Origin: DATJQF01 sp035505995
GTDB taxonomy: Bacteria > Bacteroidota > Bacteroidia > Bacteroidales > FEN-979
NCBI GenBank assembly: GCA_035505995.1
Contig: DATJQF010000069.1
Location: 1 to 35,877 of the forward strand
Length of the DNA: 35,877 bases
Direction of reading: 5' to 3'
The first letter of the stretch is position 1. Each line of letters opens with the position of its first letter. Below the pieces are notes generated by a model. That model made no database searches. It was not told the DNA's origin and was given only the letters and a program-made list of their open reading frames with translations. The translations under genes and the position numbers were made by a program. Positions 16,474-23,992 of this stretch are shown piece after piece.

Positions 16474-17139
16474 CTATTCTATGATCTTTATGGTCATTTT
16501 AATATCCTTCACCGGCCGGTCGTTGGCATCCTTCTGAACCGCAGCAATCTTATCAATCACGTCCAGGCCATCGGTGATCTCCCCGTACACGGTATAGGAT
16601 CCATCCAGGAAAGGAGTGCCCCCGAGCGTTTCGTAGATCTTTTTCTGGGCATCGTTATATTTGCCCGGGTACTGGCTTTCCAGCTGCGCGGCGGAAGTCT
16701 TTCTCCCTTCGACAATATAAAACTGCGATCCGGAAGAAGCTTTTTTCGGATTGACCTGGTCGGGGGTACGGGCGGCTGCGAGGGCCCCTTTCTTATGGAT
16801 CAGGCTTGGGTTGAACTCGGCATCGATGGTGTAATTGGGTCCGCCGTTGCCCAGCTGTTGTCCCGGTTTTGCATTCTTCGACTGCGGATCTCCGCCCTGG
16901 ATCATAAAGCCCTGGATAACCCGGTGAAAGAGCAACCCGTCATAAAAGCCGGATTTGGCCAGTTTCACAAAATTATCCCTGTGTTTGGGTGTTTCATTAT
17001 ACAAAACGCCCTTCATATCTCCATAGTCCGTATGGATGACGAAGTGGACCTGTTTCGCCGGGGTGTTGTTGGTTTGTGTCATAGCGGTGTAATTAAATGC
17101 TGCCGTCAGCAGCAGTAAAAGGATTCCGAATTTTTTCAT
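16474..17139 (-). CDS. Secreted cyclophilin-type peptidyl-prolyl isomerase
   Basis: It catalyses cis-trans isomerisation of proline bonds, here probably in the periplasm. From ATG 17139 (MKKFGILLLLL) the 221-residue protein has a signal peptide of about 21 residues, then a cyclophilin domain with LLFHRVIQGFMIQGGDP carrying the catalytic Phe-His-Arg and Gln residues, and SSGSQFYIV. An insertion of about 35 residues (KTSAAQLESQYPGKYNDAQ...) sits after SQFYIV, common in Bacteroidota forms. The frame extends upstream to 17199, but the signal peptide supports the later start. A TAATATTG box (17174-17167) lies 27 bp upstream. Confidence 0.93.
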   Translation of the reverse strand: MKKFGILLLLLTAAFNYTAMTQTNNTPAKQVHFVIHTDYGDMKGVLYNETPKHRDNFVKLAKSGFYDGLLFHRVIQGFMIQGGDPQSKNAKPGQQLGNGGPNYTIDAEFNPSLIHKKGALAAARTPDQVNPKKASSGSQFYIVEGRKTSAAQLESQYPGKYNDAQKKIYETLGGTPFLDGSYTVYGEITDGLDVIDKIAAVQKDANDRPVKDIKMTIKIIE

Positions 17140-17229
17140 AGTGCTCTGTTTTAAAGAACCAGGGAGCAATATTACATAAAATCCGCGAGTAAAACCCATA
17201 TGGGCGGCGGGAAGGATGTTTTTCTGATC

Positions 17230-17253
17230 TTCCCCGGCCGGGGAATTTTTTTT
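17230..17253 (+). terminator. GC-rich palindrome with T-run, terminator-like
   Basis: TTCCCC (17230-17235) pairs with GGGGAA (17240-17245) around GGCC and is followed by eight T residues (17246-17253). It has the form of an intrinsic plus-strand terminator, although no plus-strand gene precedes it: the cyclophilin gene to the left is transcribed away. It ends where the promoter-like TATCTTTAG (17253-17261) of the next gene begins. Confidence 0.5.
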
Positions 17254-17305
17254 ATCTTTAGCCTTTGTTAATTAACCGATCTACTGATCCCTGAGCCCGC
17301 CCGCC

Positions 17306-17986
17306 ATGATCCAGATGAATAAAAACATCCTGAAGGAGGAGATCCAGTGGCTGCTGGAAGCCATCCAGGAGCAATTCGGAATTATCCGGGGATACGAGGA
17401 AAAGATCCCCCGCATTGAGTTGGACATCCTGATGGAAAATATCCGCAAGCTGTATGAGAAGGTGCAGATGCTGGAGCGTTCGGGCGATCCCTTCACCTTT
17501 TACGAGCATAAGACCCTGGAGGTGATCCGGGAAAAATACGGGAAAGAAGCGTTGGAAGAGGACTTGCCCGGCGGGGAGCTTCCCGGGAAAGATTTCACGG
17601 AAAAGCCGGGGATTCCCCAGAAGGAAAAGCGGGAGCCGAAAAAGCCGGAAACACCGGCGGAGGCCGATCTCTTTTCCGACCAGGGAGCAGGATTCACCGA
17701 GAAGCTGAAGCAGGCAAGGGAAAAAAGCCTGGGTCCGAAGGTAAGATCCGCTGCGCCGGAAAGCCTGAAAGCTTCCATCTCGATCAACGAAAAATTCCTT
17801 TTCATCAACGAGCTGTTCGACGGCAACCTCCGGGATTATAATGAAAACATCGAAACGCTGAACGGCTTTGCCGACCTTGCCGCCGCCCTGGATTACCTGG
17901 ACCTCCTGCGACAGAAGAACCTCTGGGACACGCAGGGGAATGCGTTTAAACGGCTGAAGGAGCTGCTGGAGAGCAAGTTCAAATGA
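17306..17986 (+). CDS. Conserved Bacteroidota protein of unknown function
   Basis: I do not recognise a named family. The 226-residue protein has an N-terminal helical part (about 5-85) resembling a dimerising coiled coil, a low-complexity Pro/Lys/Glu linker (about 90-130), and a conserved-looking C-terminal part (about 155-226) with SISINEKFLFINELFDGNLRD and ending in helices. There is no signal peptide and no enzymatic motif, so it is probably a cytosolic two-part scaffold or adaptor. It converges with dusB. A second in-frame ATG lies at 17315. Confidence 0.75.
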   Translation: MIQMNKNILKEEIQWLLEAIQEQFGIIRGYEEKIPRIELDILMENIRKLYEKVQMLERSGDPFTFYEHKTLEVIREKYGKEALEEDLPGGELPGKDFTEKPGIPQKEKREPKKPETPAEADLFSDQGAGFTEKLKQAREKSLGPKVRSAAPESLKASISINEKFLFINELFDGNLRDYNENIETLNGFADLAAALDYLDLLRQKNLWDTQGNAFKRLKELLESKFK

Positions 17987-18011
17987 CCCCCATCGTCAAT
18001 TCAACCGGTCA

Positions 18012-18995
18012 TCAAGAATCAAAATAGATCTGCTCAATTTCCTGCAGGATTCTGTCAATCTCTCCCCGGCCGGCTGCTCCCATCAATTTCATCCGGAATG
18101 ATTTAAATCCCTGCAGTCCCCTAAAGTAACCGGTATAGAATTTTCTGAATTCAAGAAGTGTCCTCCGTTCGCCTTTATAAGCGATTGATCTGTCAAGATG
18201 CAGGCGGAGGATCCTGACTCTCTCCTCAACCGGAGGGGGAGGGATGAGGGAGCCCTGGTCAAGGTATTCCCGGATCTCCCGGAAGAGCCAGGGATTTCCC
18301 ACTGCCGCCCTGCCGATCATCAGCCCGTCGACATTGTATCTTTCTTTCATTTCCCGGGCAACCGGGGCGCTGTTGATGTCGCCGTTGCCGAACACCGGGA
18401 TATGGATCCGCGGATGATTCTTTACTTCGCCGATCAGGGTCCAGTCGGCTTTGCCTCCGTATCCCTGCACCCGGGTCCGGGCATGGATCGCGATCGCCGC
18501 GATGCCGGCATCCTGCAGCCGCTCGGTGATCTCCAGGATATTCTTATGCTCTTCGTCCCATCCCAGCCGGGTCTTGGCGGTTACCGGCAACCGTGTGGAA
18601 CGGACCACTTCCCGGGTCATCGCCTCCATCTTCGGAAGGTCTTTCAGCAGCGCCGCGCCGCCTCCTTTGGAAACGACCTTTCTCACCGGGCAGCCGTAAT
18701 TCAGGTCGATGAAATCGGGCTGCGCTTCTTCCGCCAGCCGGGCCGCCTGCTTCATGGATTCGATATCATGTCCGAAGATCTGGATCCCGATGGGACGCTC
18801 CTCTTCGGTAAAGGACATTTTCATCCTGCTTTTGGCTGCTTCCCGGATCAATCCTTCGGAAGAGATGAATTCGGTGACCACGACCTCCGCCCCGAATGAC
18901 TTGCAGAGGATACGGAACGGCGAATCCGTGATATCCTCCATCGGGGCCATGATCAGCGGGCAATCGCCCAGCTCCGTTGTGCCGATCCTTACCAA
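18012..18995 (-). CDS. dusB: tRNA-dihydrouridine synthase (DusB-like)
   Basis: This FMN- and NADPH-dependent enzyme reduces uridines in the tRNA D-loop. The 327-residue protein shows APMEDITDSPFR (17-28) at the N-terminus of the TIM barrel, catalytic Cys102 in LNYGCPVRKVVSKGGGAALL, AKTRLGW and IHARTRVQGYGG for FMN/substrate contacts, and GNGDI. The start is TTG at 18995 (MVRIGTTEL), 12 bp after the probable transcription start; the next ATG is at 18950, inside the conserved FMN-binding region. It is divergent from the CPBP gene across overlapping promoters. Confidence 0.94.
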   Translation of the reverse strand: MVRIGTTELGDCPLIMAPMEDITDSPFRILCKSFGAEVVVTEFISSEGLIREAAKSRMKMSFTEEERPIGIQIFGHDIESMKQAARLAEEAQPDFIDLNYGCPVRKVVSKGGGAALLKDLPKMEAMTREVVRSTRLPVTAKTRLGWDEEHKNILEITERLQDAGIAAIAIHARTRVQGYGGKADWTLIGEVKNHPRIHIPVFGNGDINSAPVAREMKERYNVDGLMIGRAAVGNPWLFREIREYLDQGSLIPPPPVEERVRILRLHLDRSIAYKGERRTLLEFRKFYTGYFRGLQGFKSFRMKLMGAAGRGEIDRILQEIEQIYFDS

Positions 18996-19002
18996 AAAGA
19001 CT

Positions 19003-19021
19003 TAATTTAGCCCCAAATTTA
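19003..19021. promoter_or_regulatory. Overlapping divergent promoter boxes, dusB and CPBP protease
   Basis: On the plus strand TAATTTAG (19003-19010, 7/8) with TTG at 18977-18979 precedes the CPBP gene. On the minus strand TAAATTTG (19021 to 19014, exact) precedes dusB. The two -7 boxes are separated by only 3 bp, so the promoters must interfere with one another. Confidence 0.55.
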
Positions 19022-19039
19022 ACGATTTCGCTCCACCCT

Positions 19040-19987
19040 ATGAGAAGACCCGTCCTGCAAGACCTTTCCCCGTTCGCCCGGATCGTTTTTGTGGTGGTGC
19101 TGGTCATCGCCAGCTTCCTGGCGGTGTTCCTGCCCGGGATCCTGCTGGTGAAGCCGCTGTTCCATGTGGATCTTTTATCGGATTTCAACATCCTGGATAA
19201 TTTGGGGGATCCGGTCACCGTGATGCTGCTCAAATATCTGCAGGTGCTGCAGGATCTGGCCCTGTTCCTCATTCCTCCCCTGCTCGCTTCATTTCTGTTC
19301 TCGCCCGAGCCCGCCCGGTTCCTGGGGCTGAAGCAAAAGTCCGGCGTCCGGATATACCTGCTCGTGCTGCTGATCATGTTTGCCTGTCTTCCGTTCCTCA
19401 ACTGGACGGTCACCGTGAATGAAGCAATGAAGCTGCCCGGCTTCCTGAAAGGAGTGGAACAGTGGATGATGGATGCGGAGGACCAGGCCGCCCGGCTGAC
19501 CGATGTTTTCCTCAAGTCAGAGACCTTCGGGGGATTCGCCTTCAGCCTGCTGATGATCGCCATCCTGCCGGCGATCGGCGAGGAGCTTTTTTTCAGGGGG
19601 CTATTGCAGCGGCTTTTCAGGGACTGGCTGAAGAACCCGCATGTTGCGATCGTGCTGGTGGCCGTGATCTTCGGGATCTTCCATCTTCAGTTCTATGGAA
19701 TCCTGCCCAGGATCCTCCTGGGATTGCTGCTGGGATACCTCTATTACTGGTCCGGCTCGCTCTGGGTGCCGGTGTTCGCCCATTTCCTCAATAACGGATC
19801 CGCGGTGGTGATCTCCTTCCTGGCGGACCGGGGGCTGATCTCGGTGACCTATGAGAAGTTCGGGGCTACCGATAATGCATTCCTGATCGCCGGAAGCGCG
19901 GTGCTTACCGGGTTGCTGATATGGGGAGTTCTGAAGAGTTCCCGCAGTTTCCCTCCCGGGAATGGTCCCTTCCCTCACCCGGAATAA
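19040..19987 (+). CDS. CPBP family intramembrane glutamic protease
   Basis: CPBP (CAAX-protease/bacteriocin-processing, ABI) proteins are multi-pass membrane proteases. The 315-residue protein has about seven or eight hydrophobic segments. The catalytic set is complete: EELFFRG with Glu181, Glu182 and Arg186, FGIFH with His215, and FAHFLNN with His248. The frame extends to a TTG at 18977, but that TTG is in the -33 region of the promoter, so the ATG at 19040 is chosen. The substrate is unknown. It is a single gene. Confidence 0.9.
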   Translation: MRRPVLQDLSPFARIVFVVVLVIASFLAVFLPGILLVKPLFHVDLLSDFNILDNLGDPVTVMLLKYLQVLQDLALFLIPPLLASFLFSPEPARFLGLKQKSGVRIYLLVLLIMFACLPFLNWTVTVNEAMKLPGFLKGVEQWMMDAEDQAARLTDVFLKSETFGGFAFSLLMIAILPAIGEELFFRGLLQRLFRDWLKNPHVAIVLVAVIFGIFHLQFYGILPRILLGLLLGYLYYWSGSLWVPVFAHFLNNGSAVVISFLADRGLISVTYEKFGATDNAFLIAGSAVLTGLLIWGVLKSSRSFPPGNGPFPHPE

Positions 19988-20172
19988 AAAGAGCATCCGG
20001 TAGCGGCAAAATAGTTGCAAAAATCGCTAAAACTTTCCCCCTTTCCCGGTAACTAATCTATTCCCAATCCGTAGAATATATATGGGTATGGTAGCTTATT
20101 AACTTTTTCACCGTTAGGGTGATCAACATACCTTCCAGCAGTTCTTCCATGTATGACTAAAAACAAGCTACC

Positions 20173-20256
20173 ATGAAAAACCTATCCGAACTCATCCTGA
20201 AAGTATTAACCATCCTGGCAGTAATCTCCCTGACCGTATTGATGATCATTTCCTGA
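20173..20256 (+). CDS. 27-residue hydrophobic mini-ORF, putative small membrane protein
   Basis: An ATG-to-TGA frame of 27 codons encodes a charged start (MKNLSELILK) followed by an uninterrupted hydrophobic stretch of about 17 residues ending MIIS, a single transmembrane helix. The upstream 100 bp contain TAACTTTT (20100-20107, 7/8 -7 box), a small TCACC/GGTGA hairpin (20108-20122), and a perfect GGTAGCTT/AAGCTACC inverted repeat (20090-20097 and 20165-20172), the second arm touching the ATG. Its stop is 2 bp from the 3' end of the opposing tRNA gene. No homologue was recognised; expression is unproven. Confidence 0.4.
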   Translation: MKNLSELILKVLTILAVISLTVLMIIS

Positions 20257-20258
20257 CC

Positions 20259-20349
20259 TGGCGGAGAGAATGGGATTCGAACCCATGAACCGCTTTTGGC
20301 GATTACACGCTCTCCAGGCGTGCTCCTTAGACCACTCGGACATCTCTCC
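20259..20349 (-). tRNA. tRNA-Ser(GGA)
   Basis: Read on the minus strand the sequence folds as a class II tRNA: acceptor GGAGAGA/TCTCTCC, D-arm, anticodon stem CACGC/GCGTG with loop CTGGAGA giving anticodon GGA, a long variable arm closed by CGC/GCG, and T-arm ATGGG/CCCAT with TTCGAAT. The discriminator is G and the 3' CCA is encoded (20261-20259). Serine identity follows from the anticodon and long variable arm. Confidence 0.97.
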
Positions 20350-20361
20350 GGGTTCGTAGTT

Positions 20362-20401
20362 GGTACTTTGTACCTGGTAATTTGATTGAGGCGCAAAAGT
20401 A
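20362..20401 (-). promoter_or_regulatory. tRNA-Ser promoter and leader hairpin
   Basis: TACTTTTG (20401 to 20394 on the minus strand) is an exact TAnnTTTG box 44 bp upstream of the tRNA 5' end. The leader contains a GGTAC/GTACC hairpin (20362-20374), perhaps part of the precursor. The box lies just past the ansA stop, so the tRNA has its own promoter despite being downstream of an operon. Confidence 0.55.
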
Positions 20402-20417
20402 GGGAAAAATCCTGACT

Positions 20418-21446
20418 TTAAACCGTCATTTCACCCCGTAGGGAGATCTGCAGGTACTTTTCCACTTCTTCCCTGGAAAATCCCGCCCCGAGAAGATACA
20501 TCAGCTTGGTGAGGGCCGATTCGGTGGTGATGTCGTATCCTCCCACGATACCGAGTTTTCCCAGCTCGGCGCTCGTTTCGTATTTCCCGTGCTCGACCGT
20601 TCCGCCTTTGCACTGGGTGACATTGAATACGATGATCCCCCGGGCGATGGCATCCTTGAGCATGTCGAGGAACCAGGGCGCCGTGGGGGCGTTGCCGGAG
20701 CCGAAGGTCTCCAGGATCACGGCCTTGAGTCCCTCAATGTGCAGTACGCACCGGATGACATTTTCCCCGATCCCCGGGAAAAGCTTCAGGATCGCGATGT
20801 TTTCATTAAGGATCTTGTGGCATTTCAGCTTCTTGAAGTTGGGCTTCAGGATGAGGTCGCGGTGATAGTTGATGTTCACGCCGATCTCCGCCAGCAGCGG
20901 GAAATTGCCTGAAATAAAGGCGCCGAAGTTCTCCGCGTTGAACTTGCTGGTGCGGTTCCCCCTGAAAAGCTTGTTCTCAAAGCAGATCGCCACCTCGGGC
21001 ACGATCGGGGTATCGTCTTCGGAGGCGGCCGCGATCTCGATGGAGTTGATGAAATTCTCACGGCCGTCGGTCCGGACCATCCCGATCGGAAGCTGCGAGC
21101 CGGTAAAGATCACCGGCTTGTTCAGGTTCTCCAGCATGAAGCTGAGAGCGGAAGCCGTGTAAGCCATGGTGTCGGAACCGTGCAGCACGACAAAACCGTC
21201 GAAGGATTCGTAATGCGTTTCGATCACGGTGGCCAGCTCGATCCAGAACGACGGGGTCATGTTGGAGGAATCCAGCAGGGGAGCAAATGTTATGAACTCG
21301 ATCCGGTAATTGAAATTCTCCAGCATCGGCAGGAAATGGTAGAGATTGTCGAATCCGAGCGGCTTCATGGAGCCGGTCCTTGGATCCTGTACCATCCCGA
21401 TGGTCCCGCCGGTATATATTACCAGGATTGATTTCTGTATGGTCAT
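20418..21446 (-). CDS. ansA: Type I L-asparaginase
   Basis: It hydrolyses asparagine to aspartate and ammonia in the cytosol. The 342-residue protein has the first catalytic-threonine motif YTGGTIG (11-17, Thr15 in the flexible loop region) and the second HGSDT (89-93) with Thr93 and Asp92. There is no signal peptide, supporting the cytosolic type I form. Its ATG overlaps the tatD TGA in an ATGA, making it the last protein gene of a four-gene operon. tRNA-Ser follows from its own promoter. Confidence 0.94.
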   Translation of the reverse strand: MTIQKSILVIYTGGTIGMVQDPRTGSMKPLGFDNLYHFLPMLENFNYRIEFITFAPLLDSSNMTPSFWIELATVIETHYESFDGFVVLHGSDTMAYTASALSFMLENLNKPVIFTGSQLPIGMVRTDGRENFINSIEIAAASEDDTPIVPEVAICFENKLFRGNRTSKFNAENFGAFISGNFPLLAEIGVNINYHRDLILKPNFKKLKCHKILNENIAILKLFPGIGENVIRCVLHIEGLKAVILETFGSGNAPTAPWFLDMLKDAIARGIIVFNVTQCKGGTVEHGKYETSAELGKLGIVGGYDITTESALTKLMYLLGAGFSREEVEKYLQISLRGEMTV

Positions 21447-22231
21447 AAGGTGGTGTTTTTCAGATTGAAAATTTCCAGCGCCGTATGCGTGGTGATCTCC
21501 GCCACGATCTCGACCGGGATGCCCTTCAGCTCTGCCACCTTCCGGGCGATGAACGGAATATAGCTGCTTTCGTTGCGCTTTCCCCGGTAGGGGACCGGCG
21601 CCAGGAACGGGGCATCCGTTTCCAGGACCAGGTGTTCCAGCGGGATCTCGCGGACTATCTTCTGCAAGCCGGAATCCCGGAAAGTCACCACTCCGCCGAT
21701 CCCGAGGGCAAATCCCAGCGATACCGCTTTACGGGCCTGGTCCATATTTCCGCTGAAGCAGTGGAAAATCCCCTTTAATCCTTGCGATCCCTTAACTTCC
21801 ACGATCTGAGCCGCCACCTCAAACGAGTTCCTCGTGTGGATGACGGCGGGCAGGCGATGCTGTATTGCAAGGTCAAGCTGGCGGCTGAAAGCCTCTTTCT
21901 GCTCCTCCACCCGCGACCGGTCCCAGTACAGGTCGATCCCGATCTCCCCGATCGCGCAAAACCTGTCCGGTTCCCGCTCCAGGGCGGATTCTATAGCCTG
22001 TAATTCCTCCCGGTAATTTTCCCTGACGGAGGTAGGATGAAGCCCCATCATCGGGAAGCAGATGCCGGGATACTTTTCCGCGAGCGCCAGCATCCCCCCG
22101 ACCGAGCCTGCTTCTATATTGGGGAGGAACAGGTAACGGACGCCTTCGTCCAGCGCCCTGCGGATCATCTCGTCGCGGTCGCCGGCAAAATCATCCAGGT
22201 AAAGATGCGTATGGGAATCGGCAAAGATCAT
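21443..22231 (-). CDS. tatD: TatD family metal-dependent DNase
   Basis: TatD enzymes are TIM-barrel metallohydrolases with 3'-5' exonuclease activity on DNA/RNA. The 262-residue protein starts MIFADSHTHLYL with metal ligands His7 and His9, then Glu in GEIGIDLYW, His in VIHTRN, His in GIFHCFSG, and Asp in LETDAPFL. The frame stays open to 22420, but the ATG at 22231 overlaps the glycosyltransferase stop in an ATGA and begins exactly at the conserved N-terminus, so the upstream 63 codons are not used. Confidence 0.95.
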   Translation of the reverse strand: MIFADSHTHLYLDDFAGDRDEMIRRALDEGVRYLFLPNIEAGSVGGMLALAEKYPGICFPMMGLHPTSVRENYREELQAIESALEREPDRFCAIGEIGIDLYWDRSRVEEQKEAFSRQLDLAIQHRLPAVIHTRNSFEVAAQIVEVKGSQGLKGIFHCFSGNMDQARKAVSLGFALGIGGVVTFRDSGLQKIVREIPLEHLVLETDAPFLAPVPYRGKRNESSYIPFIARKVAELKGIPVEIVAEITTHTALEIFNLKNTTL

Positions 22232-23223
22232 AGGGCTTCCAGGATATCGCTTGTCCGGATCAGGTTCATGCAGTTGAAATGGCCTTTCGGGCATCGGTCG
22301 TACCCGAGCTTTGAGCAGGGCCGGCAATCCAGTCCCTTCACTTCCACGATCCTGCTCAGGTGCCCCGATCCTTCCGGCAGGTAAGGATACATGCCAAAGG
22401 CGGGAACGGTATTCCCCCACACCGAGATGATCCTCTTCCGGAAGGCTGCCCCGATATGCATCATCCCGGTATCGTTGGTGATCAGTGCATCCGCCTGGCG
22501 GATCACGGACGCCGACTGGTTGACGGACAGCTTTCCGCAGGCATTGAACACCCGGTCTCCTGCCTGGCCGGCGATCCGGTCCCCTCTTTCCCGGTCTTCC
22601 GCTCCTCCCAGCAGGATCATGGGTTTATCTGCTTTACGGCAAACCTCCGCTGCTTTTTCAACCGGCAATATCTTGGTCTGATGCCGCGCCCCGATGGCCA
22701 TGGCGATGAATCCGCCGGCAGCCGCCGGAAATACATCCCCCGGGCGGATCTCTTCCGGCGGGGGAATGAAATAATCCAGTCCTTTGCCGTCATTCCGGAT
22801 CCCGAGGGGCGATACCGCCCCGAAGTACCGGTCTACGACATGGATGTGCGGCAGCCGGTCGATCTTCATCCGCACCAGCATCCATTTCCTGAGGTTCAGC
22901 TTGGAGAAGGTCGCATGGGGCCTGCGAAGATTCAGCAGAATGTATCGCGACCGGAGGCTCCTGTGAAGGTCGGCGATAAAATCAAAATGCTCGGCCTTCA
23001 GGGTTTTCAGGAGGATCCCGTAATCCTCCCCGTAGCAATGGATCCGGTCGATGTAAGGATTTGAGGAAAGCAGCGGGGCATACCGGGTTTTGGTGAGGTA
23101 ATGGATCTCCGCTTCCGGCAGCTGGTTCTTCAGGCAGCGTACGACCGGGGTGGTCAGCACGATATCGCCGATCGAGCTGAACCGGATGACCAGGACCTTC
23201 TTTATGTTCGCTCCCCGTTTCAT
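22228..23223 (-). CDS. Family 9 glycosyltransferase (LPS heptosyltransferase-like)
   Basis: GT9 enzymes transfer heptose or related sugars from nucleotide donors, usually into the LPS core, at the inner face of the inner membrane. The 331-residue GT-B protein opens with VLVIRFSSIGDIVLTTPVVRCLK, the acceptor-domain signature of RfaF/WaaF-like proteins, and has ITNDTGMMHIGAAF in the C-terminal donor domain. No other LPS gene is adjacent, so the exact sugar is unknown. It starts 7 bp after the MBL gene and overlaps tatD by 4 bp. The Cys-rich C-terminus (LDCRPCSKLGYDRCPKG) is common in this family. Confidence 0.9.
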   Translation of the reverse strand: MKRGANIKKVLVIRFSSIGDIVLTTPVVRCLKNQLPEAEIHYLTKTRYAPLLSSNPYIDRIHCYGEDYGILLKTLKAEHFDFIADLHRSLRSRYILLNLRRPHATFSKLNLRKWMLVRMKIDRLPHIHVVDRYFGAVSPLGIRNDGKGLDYFIPPPEEIRPGDVFPAAAGGFIAMAIGARHQTKILPVEKAAEVCRKADKPMILLGGAEDRERGDRIAGQAGDRVFNACGKLSVNQSASVIRQADALITNDTGMMHIGAAFRKRIISVWGNTVPAFGMYPYLPEGSGHLSRIVEVKGLDCRPCSKLGYDRCPKGHFNCMNLIRTSDILEAL

Positions 23224-23230
23224 GGTATCG

Positions 23231-23869
23231 CTAACGGATGAACGGGTTGTTCATTTTCTCGTACCCGATGGTGGTCTCCGGTCCGTGCCCGCAGTATACT
23301 TCCGTCTCATCCGGAAGGGTGAACAGCTTTTCCCGGATGCTGTCCAGGAGCAGGTTGAGATCGCCGGTAGGAAGATCCGTCCTCCCGATGGTATCCCGGA
23401 ACAGCACATCCCCGGTAAGTATGAATTTCTGCTCGGGGCTGTGCAGGCAGATGCTCCCGGCGGCGTGTCCCGGGGTATAGATCACCGTAAGCCCGGACTT
23501 GCCGAAGGTAATGATATCCCCGTCATGTAAGGGAGGTCCCGCAGGAGGAAGATGGTTCAGCTCATAGCCGAATGAAAGGGCAATTTCCCGGACCGTCCTG
23601 AAAAAAGGAGCCCCCGCGGGATGATACTCGGGGTTCAGGTGATATTTTTCCGAAATGAACGTATTGCCGAGAATATGATCCACATGGCAGTGGGTCAGAA
23701 TATTCCGCACCGGGGTCAACCCGTGTTGCCGGATAAAATCCTCCAGCTGGAGCTTTTCAGCATCCTCTATGCATCCCGGATCGACCAATATGCATTCCCC
23801 GGTTTCATCATATAAAACATAGGAGTTAACCTGGAAGGTATTGAAGATAAATTTCTTTATCCGGATCAT
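23231..23869 (-). CDS. Metallo-beta-lactamase fold hydrolase (glyoxalase II-like)
   Basis: The 212-residue protein has the complete dinuclear zinc set: HCHVDH (His60, His62, Asp64, His65), His135 in TPGHAAGS, Asp154 in LTGDVLF, and His195 in CGHG. The short length and GHAAGSICL/TGDVLFRDTIGRTD blocks match the glyoxalase II-like YcbL/hydroxyacylglutathione-hydrolase-like subgroup, but the C-terminal glutathione-binding domain of true GloB is lacking, so the substrate is probably another thioester. It is the first gene of the operon with GT9, tatD and ansA. Confidence 0.88.
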   Translation of the reverse strand: MIRIKKFIFNTFQVNSYVLYDETGECILVDPGCIEDAEKLQLEDFIRQHGLTPVRNILTHCHVDHILGNTFISEKYHLNPEYHPAGAPFFRTVREIALSFGYELNHLPPAGPPLHDGDIITFGKSGLTVIYTPGHAAGSICLHSPEQKFILTGDVLFRDTIGRTDLPTGDLNLLLDSIREKLFTLPDETEVYCGHGPETTIGYEKMNNPFIR

Positions 23870-23955
23870 CTGCTTATATTGTAAATCAGGCTAATGGAAC
23901 GGGGCTGCAAAGGTATGAAATTGGGGCATACTGCGGGCCTGATTCAAAATAATCT

Positions 23956-23963
23956 TAATTTAG
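23956..23963 (+). promoter_or_regulatory. -7 box of the large outer-membrane protein gene
   Basis: TAATTTAG (7/8) is identical to the box before the CPBP gene. It lies inside the upstream extension of the reading frame that starts at 23894, which argues that translation starts at 23993 or 23999 instead. Confidence 0.4.
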
Positions 23964-23992
23964 CGGTGCATTCAAAACCACTCCTTTGCTGG

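Noticed and set aside
22232..22420. 63-codon N-terminal extension of tatD
   Set aside because: It lies wholly within the glycosyltransferase gene, is not TatD-like, and the internal ATG forms an ATGA overlap at the conserved N-terminus.
23894..23992. Upstream start of the large outer-membrane protein
   Set aside because: It would put 33 extra residues before the signal peptide and runs through the likely promoter box.
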